Shown here: in pieces, positions 21,564-34,000 of the stretch
How positions within the stretch are numbered: the first letter of the stretch is position 1
How the letters are laid out: each line of letters begins with the position of its first letter
NCBI GenBank assembly: GCA_020137815.1
Contig: CM035361.1
Coordinates: 4,643,415-4,707,414, forward strand
Source of the DNA: Hormiphora californensis
Lineage: Eukaryota; Ctenophora; Tentaculata; Cydippida; Pleurobrachiidae
DNA: 64,000 nt
Reading direction: 5' to 3'
Position numbers and translations under genes: made by a program
Notes under the pieces: model-generated
Seen by the model: only the letters and a program-made list of their open reading frames with translations
The model's database searches: none
Told to the model about the DNA's origin: nothing

Positions 21564-24500
21564 TCAACAATAAGGGAAAAAGGAAATGAGCTACATTTGT
21601 ATAACAAGCATGTTTTACAACTGGGGGCTGCTGTGATGTACATATACCGCGTCGAAAAAAACAAGAAAGTCACGCAGTTTTGACTGATAAACAAATTAAG
21701 GTAAAACTAAAATGAGTTGAAATTGTGCAACTTTTGTTAGCAAACTGTGGGCTAAACATTGTGGAAGCATCCCGGGAATTACTAAACAAAGATAAAAAAG
21801 ATTCCCACGTTTTAGTATATTGTCACACTCTCTCACTTTCTCTCACTTTCTCTCTCTCTCTCTCTCTCACTTTCTCTCTCTCCTCTATATTTTTTTCTAT
21901 CTCTCTCTCCCTCTTTTTATTTGGATATTGGATAACAATATTATAGGTACCATTATGCCACCTCGATTACGTAGGTTCTAAAATGGACCCAGATAATGAT
22001 GACACATAGCATTTACTGGCCCCAAATCCCCAATTCACCGGCCCCCTATCTACCGAACGTATAAGCGTATAAATTTCCCCCGATATACCGGATAATAGTA
22101 ATCGGATACCCCGATTTACCTGAGCATCCCGATAAATTGGGATCTGACTATAACTTTGCAGCGCTGCAGGAGTCGTAAACAAAAGTATGGGGAGCGAGTA
22201 AGTGTTTAATGAATCTAATTCCTATAATACAACACTAAATTATGAGACAATGATACTGCATATATTCACATTGAGCCAGAGCTGGATGCTTGCCTAGCTC
22301 GACCCCCTTTTAGGGTTAGAACATAACAGGGGATGCACGTTATGCAAGATAGAGGGAGCCCAACTCTATCTCACAGAACGTCCTTCAAGGACTAGAGAGA
22401 GAGAGAGGGAGAAAGTCATATATAGGCTATATAATAGAGAAAGAGGGGGAGAGGAAGTCGGGGATCTGGGAACTATAGGAAGCATAATGTGCACTATATA
22501 GTCCCTGAATGAAAATGCTCTACTGTAATCCAAAGAGAATGGGGGGCAACATTTACATTTATGTGGTGAAAGAAAAGTAACCTAATATTCAGCGGGCTTG
22601 GTTTCACATTCAAAAGTACCAGAAACTATTCAGTTTTGCATCTCCATGACTAAAGTCATCCAATTGTATTTACGTCGACGTATGTGAAAGAAGAGAATGC
22701 AAAAGGAAATCTAACGTCCGATCATATAAGGATGAAAAGTATAGGACTTGTTCTCTTGTTGCCATAGACATTTTACAAAACAAAGGTGACATGAAAATAC
22801 AATTGATCAAAACATATGTTGCGTGATCATGATTCTAGATTGCACTGTGATTCTAATTCTGCCATATAAAGACAAAGTATAAGGGATATGTATCTTGATT
22901 TTGATACCAAAGCAGAATAAACAATTTGGCGTAGAGCCAGCACCTCGAGTATATTATATAGCAGTAAAATATACTGCAGTACCTTTCAACAAATTTATGC
23001 AAGTGTAATACACTGTCTATATATCTCTTTGCTTTTCTATCTTATACTCTAGACCAACTATGACATAAACTACGCGATGAGGTGAAACTTACACGAATTT
23101 TCATTCGTATGACATAAACTATAGTTATAATAACAAAATATAGGCCAATCCGGGATACCCTCCCGGCTCCCCTACAGCTTCCCAAGCCCCTTTCCTCCAT
23201 TTTACCTATGTGATACAGCCCCGGCCTCATTTGTAACTCCCTTTTGATAGTTCTCACTGAGTAGCATGGCAGTGAGTACATTCGGCCCCCGATTTACCAG
23301 GTTCTGATTTAGCGGAACCTCGATTTACCGGGAGGATAAACTTCCCCCGATATAGAGGAAGTAAGTAGTACACACACAGTGAGTAGTATAAAATATTCAA
23401 GTGGTGTAGTATAAAATATTCAAGTAGTGTCGATGTCAAACTTTGATCACGTCGTACAGACCTTCACAATTGCAGTGTATTAAGAATAAAATAAGATAAG
23501 AATTAAAAGTTTTCAGATGCATGTCAGCCGTTTTCAGCAGGATCGGTTGAAATTGAGTTAAATAGGGATTATTCACTCGATCTCTCCCAGCTGTATAACA
23601 GGACCTGCACAAACTAATAGGGGGGCGGCCAACTAGGAAATCAAAATGGACAGTATAATAATACTCCGGAGAGAGGGGGTCCGGGGCAGCATGGTCTGGG
23701 TATTATATTGAATGAAGAGAGAGAGAGAGGGAGAGAGATAAAGAGAATAAAGAGAGATAAAGAGACAAGAGTGAGCTGGGTGGAAAGCATCAAAACATAA
23801 GGGTATCAAATTCCCCTCATGTCCCATTATCCAATAAACTTCTTTGTTTGTTATTCAGCGCACTCATAAACTGATAACAGACAAGATCTTCTAGAATCTC
23901 AATCTCCACCATGGGGGGGGGGGGGCTGTCTGGCGCCGCTGACCCCATCTGTGTTATTTTTAGCTCGGGATTTTACTTCCTTACTAGTCAGCAAGTCACG
24001 ACTTCCATCAGTTGTATGTTATCAATACGGTTTTTTTCAAATTGCCTGTTTTTTGTAATACATAATTTGAATACTGAATAGCTAGTTTTGTAACCTTATA
24101 TTCCTGTTATCACTAACTCAATACAAATTTATCCAGCGGTTGGGACGGCGTCTGAGTACGCTTTTTATCTAAAATGGCTTGAAGCCGAAATATGACAGTG
24201 TGGACTATACAATAGAGATTTGACTTCGTAATTTATACTTCTAGGAAACAGGAAACGAATGGAACCATTAAAATGAAAGTGAAAATACGCCTGACACTCG
24301 CTTACGGCTCGCGTGGGCTCATACCGGGCCGAAGAGTCGACATACTGAGGGGGGAAACACTGTCGTGCCTGACCGTATTCCCCTGATATCATTATTACAT
24401 ATGATACGAATTAAACATCATTGGAAATGTAAAACTCAAAGCAGTTATACAACATAATAAACTTTCAGTTCATAATTATAAACTCCATGTTTTTTTGCAC

Positions 24501-24983
24501 CAAAGTGTCCCTCAAATTAAGTTCAAAACCATCCACTGATCTGCTACTCATTAAGTGCAAAACAACAATCACCGGCTGTCAAGTCAGCAACTACAACTTC
24601 TCTAACTCCTTAATTGCCGCCTCGCTGGGATCAGAAGAGAATGAAAAAGTAAAGGAGAATATTATTCTCCAAAAATAATATTCTCCGAGAATGTACTTTT
24701 CTAATTCCTTCGCCGAGAGAAGAGGACAAGACAGTAAAGAAGGAGGGGGATACCAACGAAAAAGCACTGCATAATCCGAACCCAGTCGATGTTCTTGCGT
24801 CTGCTTTTGCTAGATAACTCACTAGAAGTGGGAATTGATATTTAGTTAATTATTTTACTTTTTAGATGATGATATAGTCAATATCATTTAAAGAAATTGA
24901 AGACTAATATCGAAAATTCCAGTGAATCGGGGTTTGATTCCCGACCAAGCCCTGTCTGGCAGTATGAAATACATTATACTTAC
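21564..24983. other. Intergenic; degenerate MITE fragments, no supported gene
   Basis: Contains a CT run at about 21826-21890, degenerate relatives of the TA-target MITE at about 22060-22152 and 23281-23350 (CCCCCGATATA, CCCCGATTTA motifs), a GA-rich patch at 23715-23775 and a 12-base inverted pair GGAGAATATTAT/ATAATATTCTCC near 24655-24690. I found no exon I would defend, though later exons of the membrane gene at 25 kb should lie here. Confidence 0.4.
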
Positions 24984-25877
24984 ATGATACAGTCAAGAGG
25001 AGCACGGTGAAGTCCAAGGCCAAGAATAAACGCAACCAGACCACCTGAAATATAATTAAATTACATGCCCATATATGGTCTTAGATAAAGTTTTAGGTTA
25101 CATACAGATGTTTCAGAGAAAACGCTATATCATATTCATCATATTGTTTCTCATCTCATCTTAGATCAGTTATTACAGTCGGACCCCGATTATTCTCCCC
25201 CGATATAGGAAGTTAAAATTATTTGACCCCGATTTAGCATGGACACCCCGATTTAGTGGACAAAACCCTTTCCCCCGAGGATGCCGCTAAATCGGGGTCC
25301 GACTGTACATTCATTTAGCTCCTAGGAATTTAAAAAACACCCCTAGAATACTGATCCCGTAACAAATTGATCTGCGTACCTCCAAAAGCAAGCCCAAGGT
25401 TCTTGCTGTCCATATATTTGGTAGCAAAAACAACAACAAACATGGCCACGAGGAAGAGCCACAAAATCAGTGCGTCATTTGAACACTCCTTATCTAAGGG
25501 AAGGGGAGACTAGTTTATTAATTAGTAATTATCAATTAGTTAATACAGTTACAAACAAAGCCGTTCTGGAGCGGCAATACAGAATGGGACTGCAGCGCCC
25601 ACGGGAATCATAAGAACGGCTGCAGCTTCCCCCAAGATACGCCGGGTTGGTATTATATCCCGGCACTACAATGTTGAGCTCAATCGATCCAATTACGAAC
25701 CGAGAGCAGCAAACAAATTAAAATTAAAACAAATTAAAACAAGTCGGTTTTTGTAATTTGTTATATCCTGGAACTAAACTCACCGTTAATCTCCAGTATC
25801 CGAACGGTTAAAGCATAACCCAGGGAGGAAATAAGCACGAATATCTCATCAGGAAGGTAATGGTGAAACGGCTGCAT
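24984..25877 (-). CDS. Multi-pass membrane protein, N-terminal exons
   Basis: Three in-phase exons on the minus strand: 25784-25877 (start MQPFHHYLPDEIFVLISS), 25380-25493 and 24984-25044. The peptide has a moderately hydrophobic first stretch, a clear transmembrane helix (DALILWLFLVAMFVVVFA) and another after a Gly-Gly (GLVAFILGLGLH). The acceptor for exon 2 is TTAG before ATAAGGAG, chosen because it keeps phase. The general look recalls the first helices of cation/proton antiporters, but no diagnostic motif is present, so I leave the family open. The rest should lie below 24984; I could not find it. A TA-target MITE sits in intron 2. Confidence 0.5.
25176..25305. mobile_element. TA-target MITE (pogo/Tigger-like), copy 3
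   Basis: CAGTCGGACCCCGATTATTC start and GGGGTCCGACTG end, flanked by TA; 130 bp. Confidence 0.8.
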
Positions 25878-26720
25878 TTTCTAGCTATATTGATCAGCTC
25901 TAACTGATTTGGTAAAAAAGAGATTAGGGAAAGAGGGGAAATATAGGCGTGGTATGTGGGACATGGGTACCTCACAAAACTTCATGGGTCTCACAAAACT
26001 TTGAAATGGCATTGGCCGACTCGGATACAAATTGTGACTATCAGATTCAGCCGCGATGAATTTATTCTTTCTGTATCATTCATTATTCAATATGCATTGT
26101 TCATTGCTCATACTACATGAAAGAAATCATACAACAACAACTCCAAGCAATCCTGACTGGCAATTTCAGTCATCACAATGGACAGGCAAATTCCCACCCA
26201 CCCTACTACAAAGCTGCAGACAATGCATTGATTTAAATATAATTTCCGTTCCTCTCTCAACCTATCTCCTCTGTCTCTCTCAACCTATAACATACAGCTA
26301 CTGCTGCTGAATCAACTGTAGAACTGTCATCGAGCGAAGCATCGTCTCTGAGACCTACGGGAATCCGTGCAATGCCGTTACACTCTCACACTGTCTTGTA
26401 AATAAAATGTTAGTGTTACATAAATTCACACAGACAAGCAAACCTAGGACTGTGGATTATTCCTGACTACAATACAACTGCAGAAGTTGTTGTTGAGTAA
26501 GGGCTGTCAGTTTAATGACCGGATTTAAAAGAAGTTAGAATAGGGTCAGGACTTAGGGGGCCTAGCCAGGTGTCATGTCAGGACAATGCTAAGGGGTACT
26601 GCAGAAGTTGGTCTAAAGTTGCTGGCTATAGGAAAGTGAGATAAATGTATGGAGCCGAGTTAATTGCCTAGCGCTGGGAAATTGAAGAAAACGGATGAGA
26701 GAGATGGGTACGGGAACAAG
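25878..26720. other. Intergenic, nothing recognised
   Basis: Upstream of the membrane gene start. No repeat structure or exon could be supported. Confidence 0.35.
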
Positions 26721-27300
26721 GGTGGGCGGACTCTAGTGCTAACGGACTCTTTATCTAAACCCAAGGCGGACTCTATATCTAAAAACGGACTCTTTATCTA
26801 CAGTTAGATTTTGAAAAAAGTTTAGATAAAGAGTCCTCCCTGTGTAGACTTTTTAGATAAAGAGTCCGCCCTGTGTAGAATTTTTAGATATAGAGTCCTC
26901 TAGTACATTTTGGCGCCAAATCCTCCAACCCGGACTCTATGTCTAAAATCCTAACCCAACCCAAAACCTAACCCTAACACTAACCCTAACCCTAACCTCG
27001 AACCCAAATAACGGCCCTAACACTTCTAAATTAGTATAGGGGTAGAGCAAACTCTCGTTTCCGGCCTAACGGCCGAAATCTCGAGTTCGCGGCGAAAGGC
27101 GGACTCTATATCTAATTTAGATTTATGTAGATATAGAGTCCACTTTGTTTAGACTTTTTAGATAAAGAGTCCGCCCTGTGTAGACTTTTTAGATAAAGAG
27201 TCCTCCTAGAGTTTAGACTTATTTGGACTCTTTATCTAAATCTAAATTTAGATATAGAGTCCACTGTAGACTTAGAGTGTAGCACTAGAGTCCGCACACC
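26721..27300. mobile_element. Foldback (Mutator-like) element C
   Basis: 580 bp between perfect 9-bp duplications GGGAACAAG (26712-26720, 27301-27309). Ends GGTG(G/T)GCGGACTCTAGTGC are inverted. The whole element is made of GGACTCTATATCTAAA / TTTAGATAAAGAGTCC units in both directions. CTAACCCTAACCCTAA near 26970-26998 is short telomere-like sequence. Confidence 0.8.
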
Positions 27301-27315
27301 GGGAACAAGACGAGA

Positions 27316-28213
<898 letters not shown>

Positions 28214-29771
28214 ATAGAGATTACCAAAAACGGAGGAGCTGAACCACCGTGACAACTAGCAAGACATTTTTTCGCGCCCTACATACATGAAAGTTCACAA
28301 CTAGCAGCTCAGCATTGTCACGTGACCAAAACTAGCCCTAATCATTGGTTGACCGGTGACCGTACACCCCTCTTGATTGGGTGTTGTATTACCACGTGTA
28401 CATCCCCGTGATCTGTTTTTAACCAATAGGGGGGCCTTCACTCTTACACTTCTTACACACGTTCTGGCCCTCTAGCCGGACTGATTCTAACGAAAAAGCT
28501 ACAGAGAAGATTCAAAATATATTTTTCAAATTCCAGGAATAATAAGGAAAATTATTTTAATAGACTAGTAGAGCTGGGGCGATCGTACTGATCGCGAATC
28601 GAGGAATCTTTCTCTCATCTCTCTCTGTGTCAATCCCACTCTGTCTCTATGTCACTCCTTCTCCAACTCACTCTGCCTCCAACTCACTCCGTCTCCATCT
28701 CACTCTGTCTCCATCTCATTTTCTGTCTTCATCTCACCCTATCTCCATCTCACTCTGTCTCCATCTCACTCTGTCTCCATCTCATTTTCTGTCTCCAACT
28801 CACTCTGTCTCCATCTCATTTTCTGTCTTCATCTCACTTTGTCTCCATCTCATTCTCTGTCTCCAACTCACTCTGTCTTCATCTCACCCTGTCTCCATCT
28901 CACTCTGTCTCCATCTCACTTTGTCTCCAACTCACTCTGTCTCCAACTCACTCTGTCTCCATCTCATTTTCTGTCTTCATCTCACCCTGTCTCCATCTCA
29001 CTCTGTCTCCATCTCACTCTGTCTCCATCTCATTTTGTCTCCATCTCATTCTCTGTCTCCAACTCACTCTGCCTCCAACTCACTCCGTCTCCATCTCACT
29101 CTGTCTCCATCTCACTCTGTCTCCATCTCATTTTCTGTCTCCAACTCACTCTGTCTCCATCTCATTTTCTGTCTTCATCTCACTTTGTCTCCATCTCATT
29201 CTCTGTCTCCAACTTACTCTGTCTCCATCTCACTCCGTCTCCATCTCACTGATCTGTCTCCATCTCACCCTGTCTCCATCTCAATTTGTCTCCAAAACTA
29301 CAGCCGGATCAGAGAGGGAAAGATAATGTTAAAAAACCGGAGAGGGCAAAGGTGTCAGTTGTACAACAAAAGTGGTCACCTTTCCAGTCAACTAATTTCT
29401 GTTAGTTTTTGGCATAGTTATGTTTAAATTTATTTCAATAACATTCCTTTTTATTATTCTTGATCTATTTTGAATCTTCGCTATTACTTCTCTAGAATCA
29501 GACCTGCTAGTGGGCCTGAACGATGGGTGTAGGTGCGAATGTGTAAGGTCAGCGATTGGTTAAAAACAGATCACGGGGATGTACACGTGGTAATACAACA
29601 CCCAATCAAGAGGGGTGTACGGTCACCGGTCAACCAATGATTAGGGCTAGTTATGGTCACGTGACAATGCTGAGCAGCTAGGTACTGAACTTTCATGTAT
29701 GTAGGGCGCGAAACGTTTTAGAGAGCCAGTTACTCCGGTGGTTCAGCTCCTTCACTTTTGGTAATCTCTAT
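28214..29771. mobile_element. 1.56-kb inverted-repeat element with E-boxes and a minisatellite core
   Basis: Arms of about 200 bases, 28214-28455 and 29545-29771. They share ATAGAGATTACC, GGAGCTGAACCACCG, TGTCACGTGACC, ACCACGTGTACATCCCCGTG and TTTTTAACCAAT. Left and right arms differ by small indels. The loop is a TCTCCATCTCACTCTG minisatellite. Target duplication is not clear. Confidence 0.75.
28620..29290 (+). repeat. About 15-bp minisatellite, CTGTCTCCATCTCA
   Basis: Roughly 40 units with variants (CCAACTCACT, TTCATCTCACC). All three forward frames stay open for long stretches because of composition, which is not evidence of coding. Confidence 0.95.
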
Positions 29772-30360
29772 GACATGACAGCGAGGGATAATTCGAGTTA
29801 ATTTACAGAAGATCCAGGGTTCTATGCGTTTCCATGGTGACAATCCATAATCTTCTTGTTGAGTTAGGGCCGGGGTCAACAATGATCTTCTCTACTTAAG
29901 CTGATTCATCATTGAGATATTATAGCTCAGGTTGACTAGTATTATTATAGACTCTCCCATCTTTCTCCTGTTTTGTCTATGATCCTATAATGTTTATGCT
30001 TTATGCTGCATTACCGCAAATGAAATTACCATTACTTATTCAAATCCAATAAAACCTAGTATGTTATTCAATTCAGTTACCATGGCAACCGAGTTCAGTT
30101 TATCAGGGAAACCAGTTGTGAAACGGTAGTTTAAGTTAGCATGAAGGTTCAGTACCATGCTCACCGTGATTTCCATAGTTATGTCCCTTGACGGGTTATG
30201 TGCTTTAGCTTTCAAGCTCTTCATGCGTACGTAAGGGATATAATTATAGAGTTAAAGTTCATATCGTGATGTGTGCGGACCTGTAATCGGATCATAGGCC
30301 AGAGTGTGAGACTGTGCTGTTGCATGCCTTTGAGACACACTTGTAGGCCGAAATACTCCC

Positions 30361-30437
<77 letters not shown>

Positions 30438-31051
30438 TCATCGTATCAGTTTGTAGCCTTTACTGTTATTAATTTATCCTGTGCAGTAATTATTGAAACT
30501 ATGATTCGGGGATTTTTAAACTGCTTTCAGTATCATGAGGGGTGCCGGGCGGTAAAAAATTCGGGATCGACCCTTTTTCTTTTGATGGCGCCCGGGAATA
30601 AACCCACGGAGGATTTGTTGAGTAGGAGGATCCATTGTTCGGGATTCAGTCGGGTCCTTTCAGTGAATATGATACGGTGTTCTAAATCTTGAATGTGTTC
30701 TAGTAACAGTTCATTTTCGGCTCCGTTTCTATAGTAATTCATTTGTAGTTTGCTATCTATATGGGTTCATGCTAGGAATCTCAATCTATTTCCAAATCGG
30801 AAGTTATTACATGATTGTTAAATGACAAATTATCTGCAAAGAAAATATCATGACCAAGGGGTATAGTAAGTCGATTGAGAAATTGTTCGTGACGGTGTAT
30901 CACTGTATTGCATTGAAAGATATTTAGTGTGAAGTGACTATTAGTAGCTTCCTAAATCGCTTATTACACAATACACTATATAATTAAATAAAATAATTAT
31001 CAATCATAGTGGTGTCGCTGTGGCCTCCGTTGATTTGCCTTTCTTTGACAG
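29772..31051. other. Upstream region of the helical-repeat gene; CT microsatellite
   Basis: The first exons of the gene at 31052 should be here or within the inverted element, but none could be fixed. A CT run lies at 30361-30432. Confidence 0.35.
30533..30742 (-). CDS. Unrecognised 69-codon open frame
   Basis: A minus-strand frame with normal, non-repetitive composition (ENELLLEHIQDLEHRI, NPEQWILLLNKSSVG). It follows an acceptor-like TACTATAG. It may be an exon, or a relic of a retroelement. No family recognised. Confidence 0.25.
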   Translation of the reverse strand: MNYYRNGAENELLLEHIQDLEHRIIFTERTRLNPEQWILLLNKSSVGLFPGAIKRKRVDPEFFTARHPS

Positions 31052-34000
31052 CGGCCGCCCTTACGGAGTGAAAACTACAGTTGACATTGTCTTCAGTCTT
31101 ACTGAGGATGAAATAGATGAGGTATAGAGTTATACAATACACATGTCCGATGAGGTGTGATATTATAGATGAGGTAGACATTCGAGTTGAATAGCTATTA
31201 GCTAAATGTGTCCTCAATGTGTCCTCAATGTGTCCTCAAAAGTTCCGTAGGCAGTATGTCATACTACCAAATGTACGGTTTAAATTAGGATCAATATTTC
31301 AAGGGCTGTTTTGAGATCATGTCGTCGCTACTATAAAACGAATAAAGGATACATTGTGACTTTCTTTGTGACAAAATACAAAATGACATACCAAATTGAC
31401 CGGTGTTGGTTCCTGTGAACTTCACCACTCATTCTTTCAGTACACAAGTTACCAAAGCTGTAAAGAACTAAGGTGTACCGCCCTCCAATTTACCCTGCTT
31501 CCTGTTTTGAACAGACATGATCCCCACCAAGCTGACAAGGTATTAAATGTATGCCATTGAGTCAAGATATTACATGACGGTTAAATAGGAGTTTGTAATA
31601 TTATTTAATATCCAGAGGGGCATTAAAGTAGAGACGATGTGGCTGTACTCTCTATAGTATACTTAGAGTTGTTTTCCTTCTTTTGCAGTTTGCTCAGTTC
31701 AACTTTTTTTCAACTTTTGTTCGCCTTTTCAGGCAGTAAAGGATCTGTTTACAGAATGTACGAGTTTCCCACGATCATTTCTTACACGGTACAACCTGCT
31801 AATTGGTTCTTACTATCTTCACAGACAGTTTCTTGATAGGGCTGAGCTGTTCCTTCAGGTACTATCAGGAACCAACAACCAATCAGAACTCGTTATTTAG
31901 GTCACGTGACTGGTTATCAGCCAATCAGGGACCAGTATTTCCTGATTCGGTCGGTTCCTGGGTACTATAATTTGTTGATCTTCATCTACCAAACTCTTTA
32001 TACCCAACCCCTGTAATGTTTCGTTTTCTTACACTGCCGCTGATAATAATGCAGCAAGCATACTTATATGGTGTTTGGAGCATAATAATTGATGATCCTC
32101 AAACCCGCGGAGAGAGAGGGTCAAATAAAAGGGTAGAACAAGGCAAGCTCATGCTTTGTCCTGTTCATAATAATAATAATAATAATAATAATAACTATGT
32201 TTATATTCCGCCCATATCCGACAGGGACAGAGCAGCGAAACTGCTGCTGTCACTGAAGGATGATCTGAACGGTTAATATACTGGTAAGACCTCGCCAACT
32301 TATCCCTAATAGAACAAAAATAATAAAGAAAAATTACACCGGCTCACATTACTATCGGCTCACATAACTATCGGTGACTGATTACATAACAGACTGAGTT
32401 AGAGTCCTGGAACTCTAAAAAAAAAAAAAAGATTTAAAAGTCCGTATATTGGAAACACAGAAAAACACTCGTGCTATGAAAAACCCCAATTTATGCTTCA
32501 CACTTCTGCTCGCCACGAGCTTAAATACAGAAAAATAATTAAAAACGGGTACCAGCTAGAGCACATACCTCAGCAAGAAGGAGAGTGTTAAGAGGACAGT
32601 CCAGTCTCACCAAAAGCCTCAGTGAAAAGACTAGTCTTGAGCTTAGACTTGAAAGATTCCACAGACTCAACAGCTCTCAGATCAAGGGGAAGCCCATTCC
32701 AGACTTCAGGCAGGTAAACCGACGGACGTCTTCTTCTCAACTTGGAAGTCGCGTTGACACTTGATAGCTTAGGGTACTTCAGCTTGAGGCCATCAGGCCA
32801 AGCATTTCCTCTAGTAGCCCGGATCACATGAAGTCCATCATCAACAGGGACCTGATCTTGCAGGTAGTCAGGGGCCAATCCATGTACAATCTTGTACGCC
32901 ATAAGGCATGCTTTGAACGTGACTCGTTGTTCCACAGGAAGAACATGCAATTCTTTCAAGTATGGCATGTAGGTGTCTTGGTGACCGTGTAGGCCGTGTT
33001 CATAATAATAATAATAATAATGTCCCCAATAGGAAGTGCTGAGAGAAGATCCGCTCAACCGATCAGCCCTTGCAGCCTACACTGTTCTACAGTGTGACAG
33101 GGGAAGCAGGGAAAAGGCAGCTGTATTCTGGAGACGGTTTAGGGAATTGTGCTCTAATAATTCATCAGGGTATGTGTATTGTGATTTACTCTTCGGTTAA
33201 AATTAATAAATTAGACTAAAGCAAACTAAGGGCAAACTAAGGGCCAGGTTTCATTGGTGAAGATAACAATTCAATTGTTGTAGTAACAATCAAATCTTTC
33301 CCTCTCAGTGATCAAAGTACTACTGACAGAGCCGTTGCATTTCAAGTATTGGGTATCACAGTGGCTGCCCGGCAACTATACGAAGCCAGCCTGGCCTCCC
33401 CCTCCACATCTCCCACTGACCGTCTCTTTGTTAGTTTTCAACTGGGACGAATATTGGTGGACCATGCAATTGGTAAGAGCTGAGTCTGTACTAGCTCTGT
33501 ACTACAGTACTGTTATATTACTGTACTACAGTACTGTTACAGTTGCTGGGTATACTGTATTAGTACTGTACAGTTACAGAACCACTAACCAGTACAGTAC
33601 TATTTTTTCCCTGCCCGGGTGATACTGATTGCCGAAGGCAATCACCCGGGATGATGTTTTTAGCACGCACGTGCTAAAAAGATCATTCAGGGTTTAGAAA
33701 TCAGCAGATTGTGTAGTTAACTAAAATGTCCGTCCGTCCGTCCACCGTTACACATAGCAACAAAGTCTGCTCCTTCATAAATCTTTCAACTCACACTTTG
33801 TTGATGCAACAAAGGAAATGATTAACACATATTGTGGCGCGCAATTACTCACTCGTATCACTTCCTATTTTCACCTGAAATCACTTTGGGTACTCTACAG
33901 CCGTACCATGACGTGATAGCAAGTCTTCCAAGCATGAAACTACTATCACACAATAATTGCAAGTGACTGGTGTTAAGATTACTGAGGCCTGAGGGTAAAG

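Noticed and set aside
24920-24950. B-box-like GGGTTTGATTCCCGACC suggesting a tRNA
   Set aside because: No A box at the right distance and no cloverleaf can be drawn.
28627-29427. 266-codon open frame rich in Leu, Ser, Pro, His
   Set aside because: It is the translation of a 15-bp minisatellite in the loop of an inverted-repeat element; all three forward frames are open.
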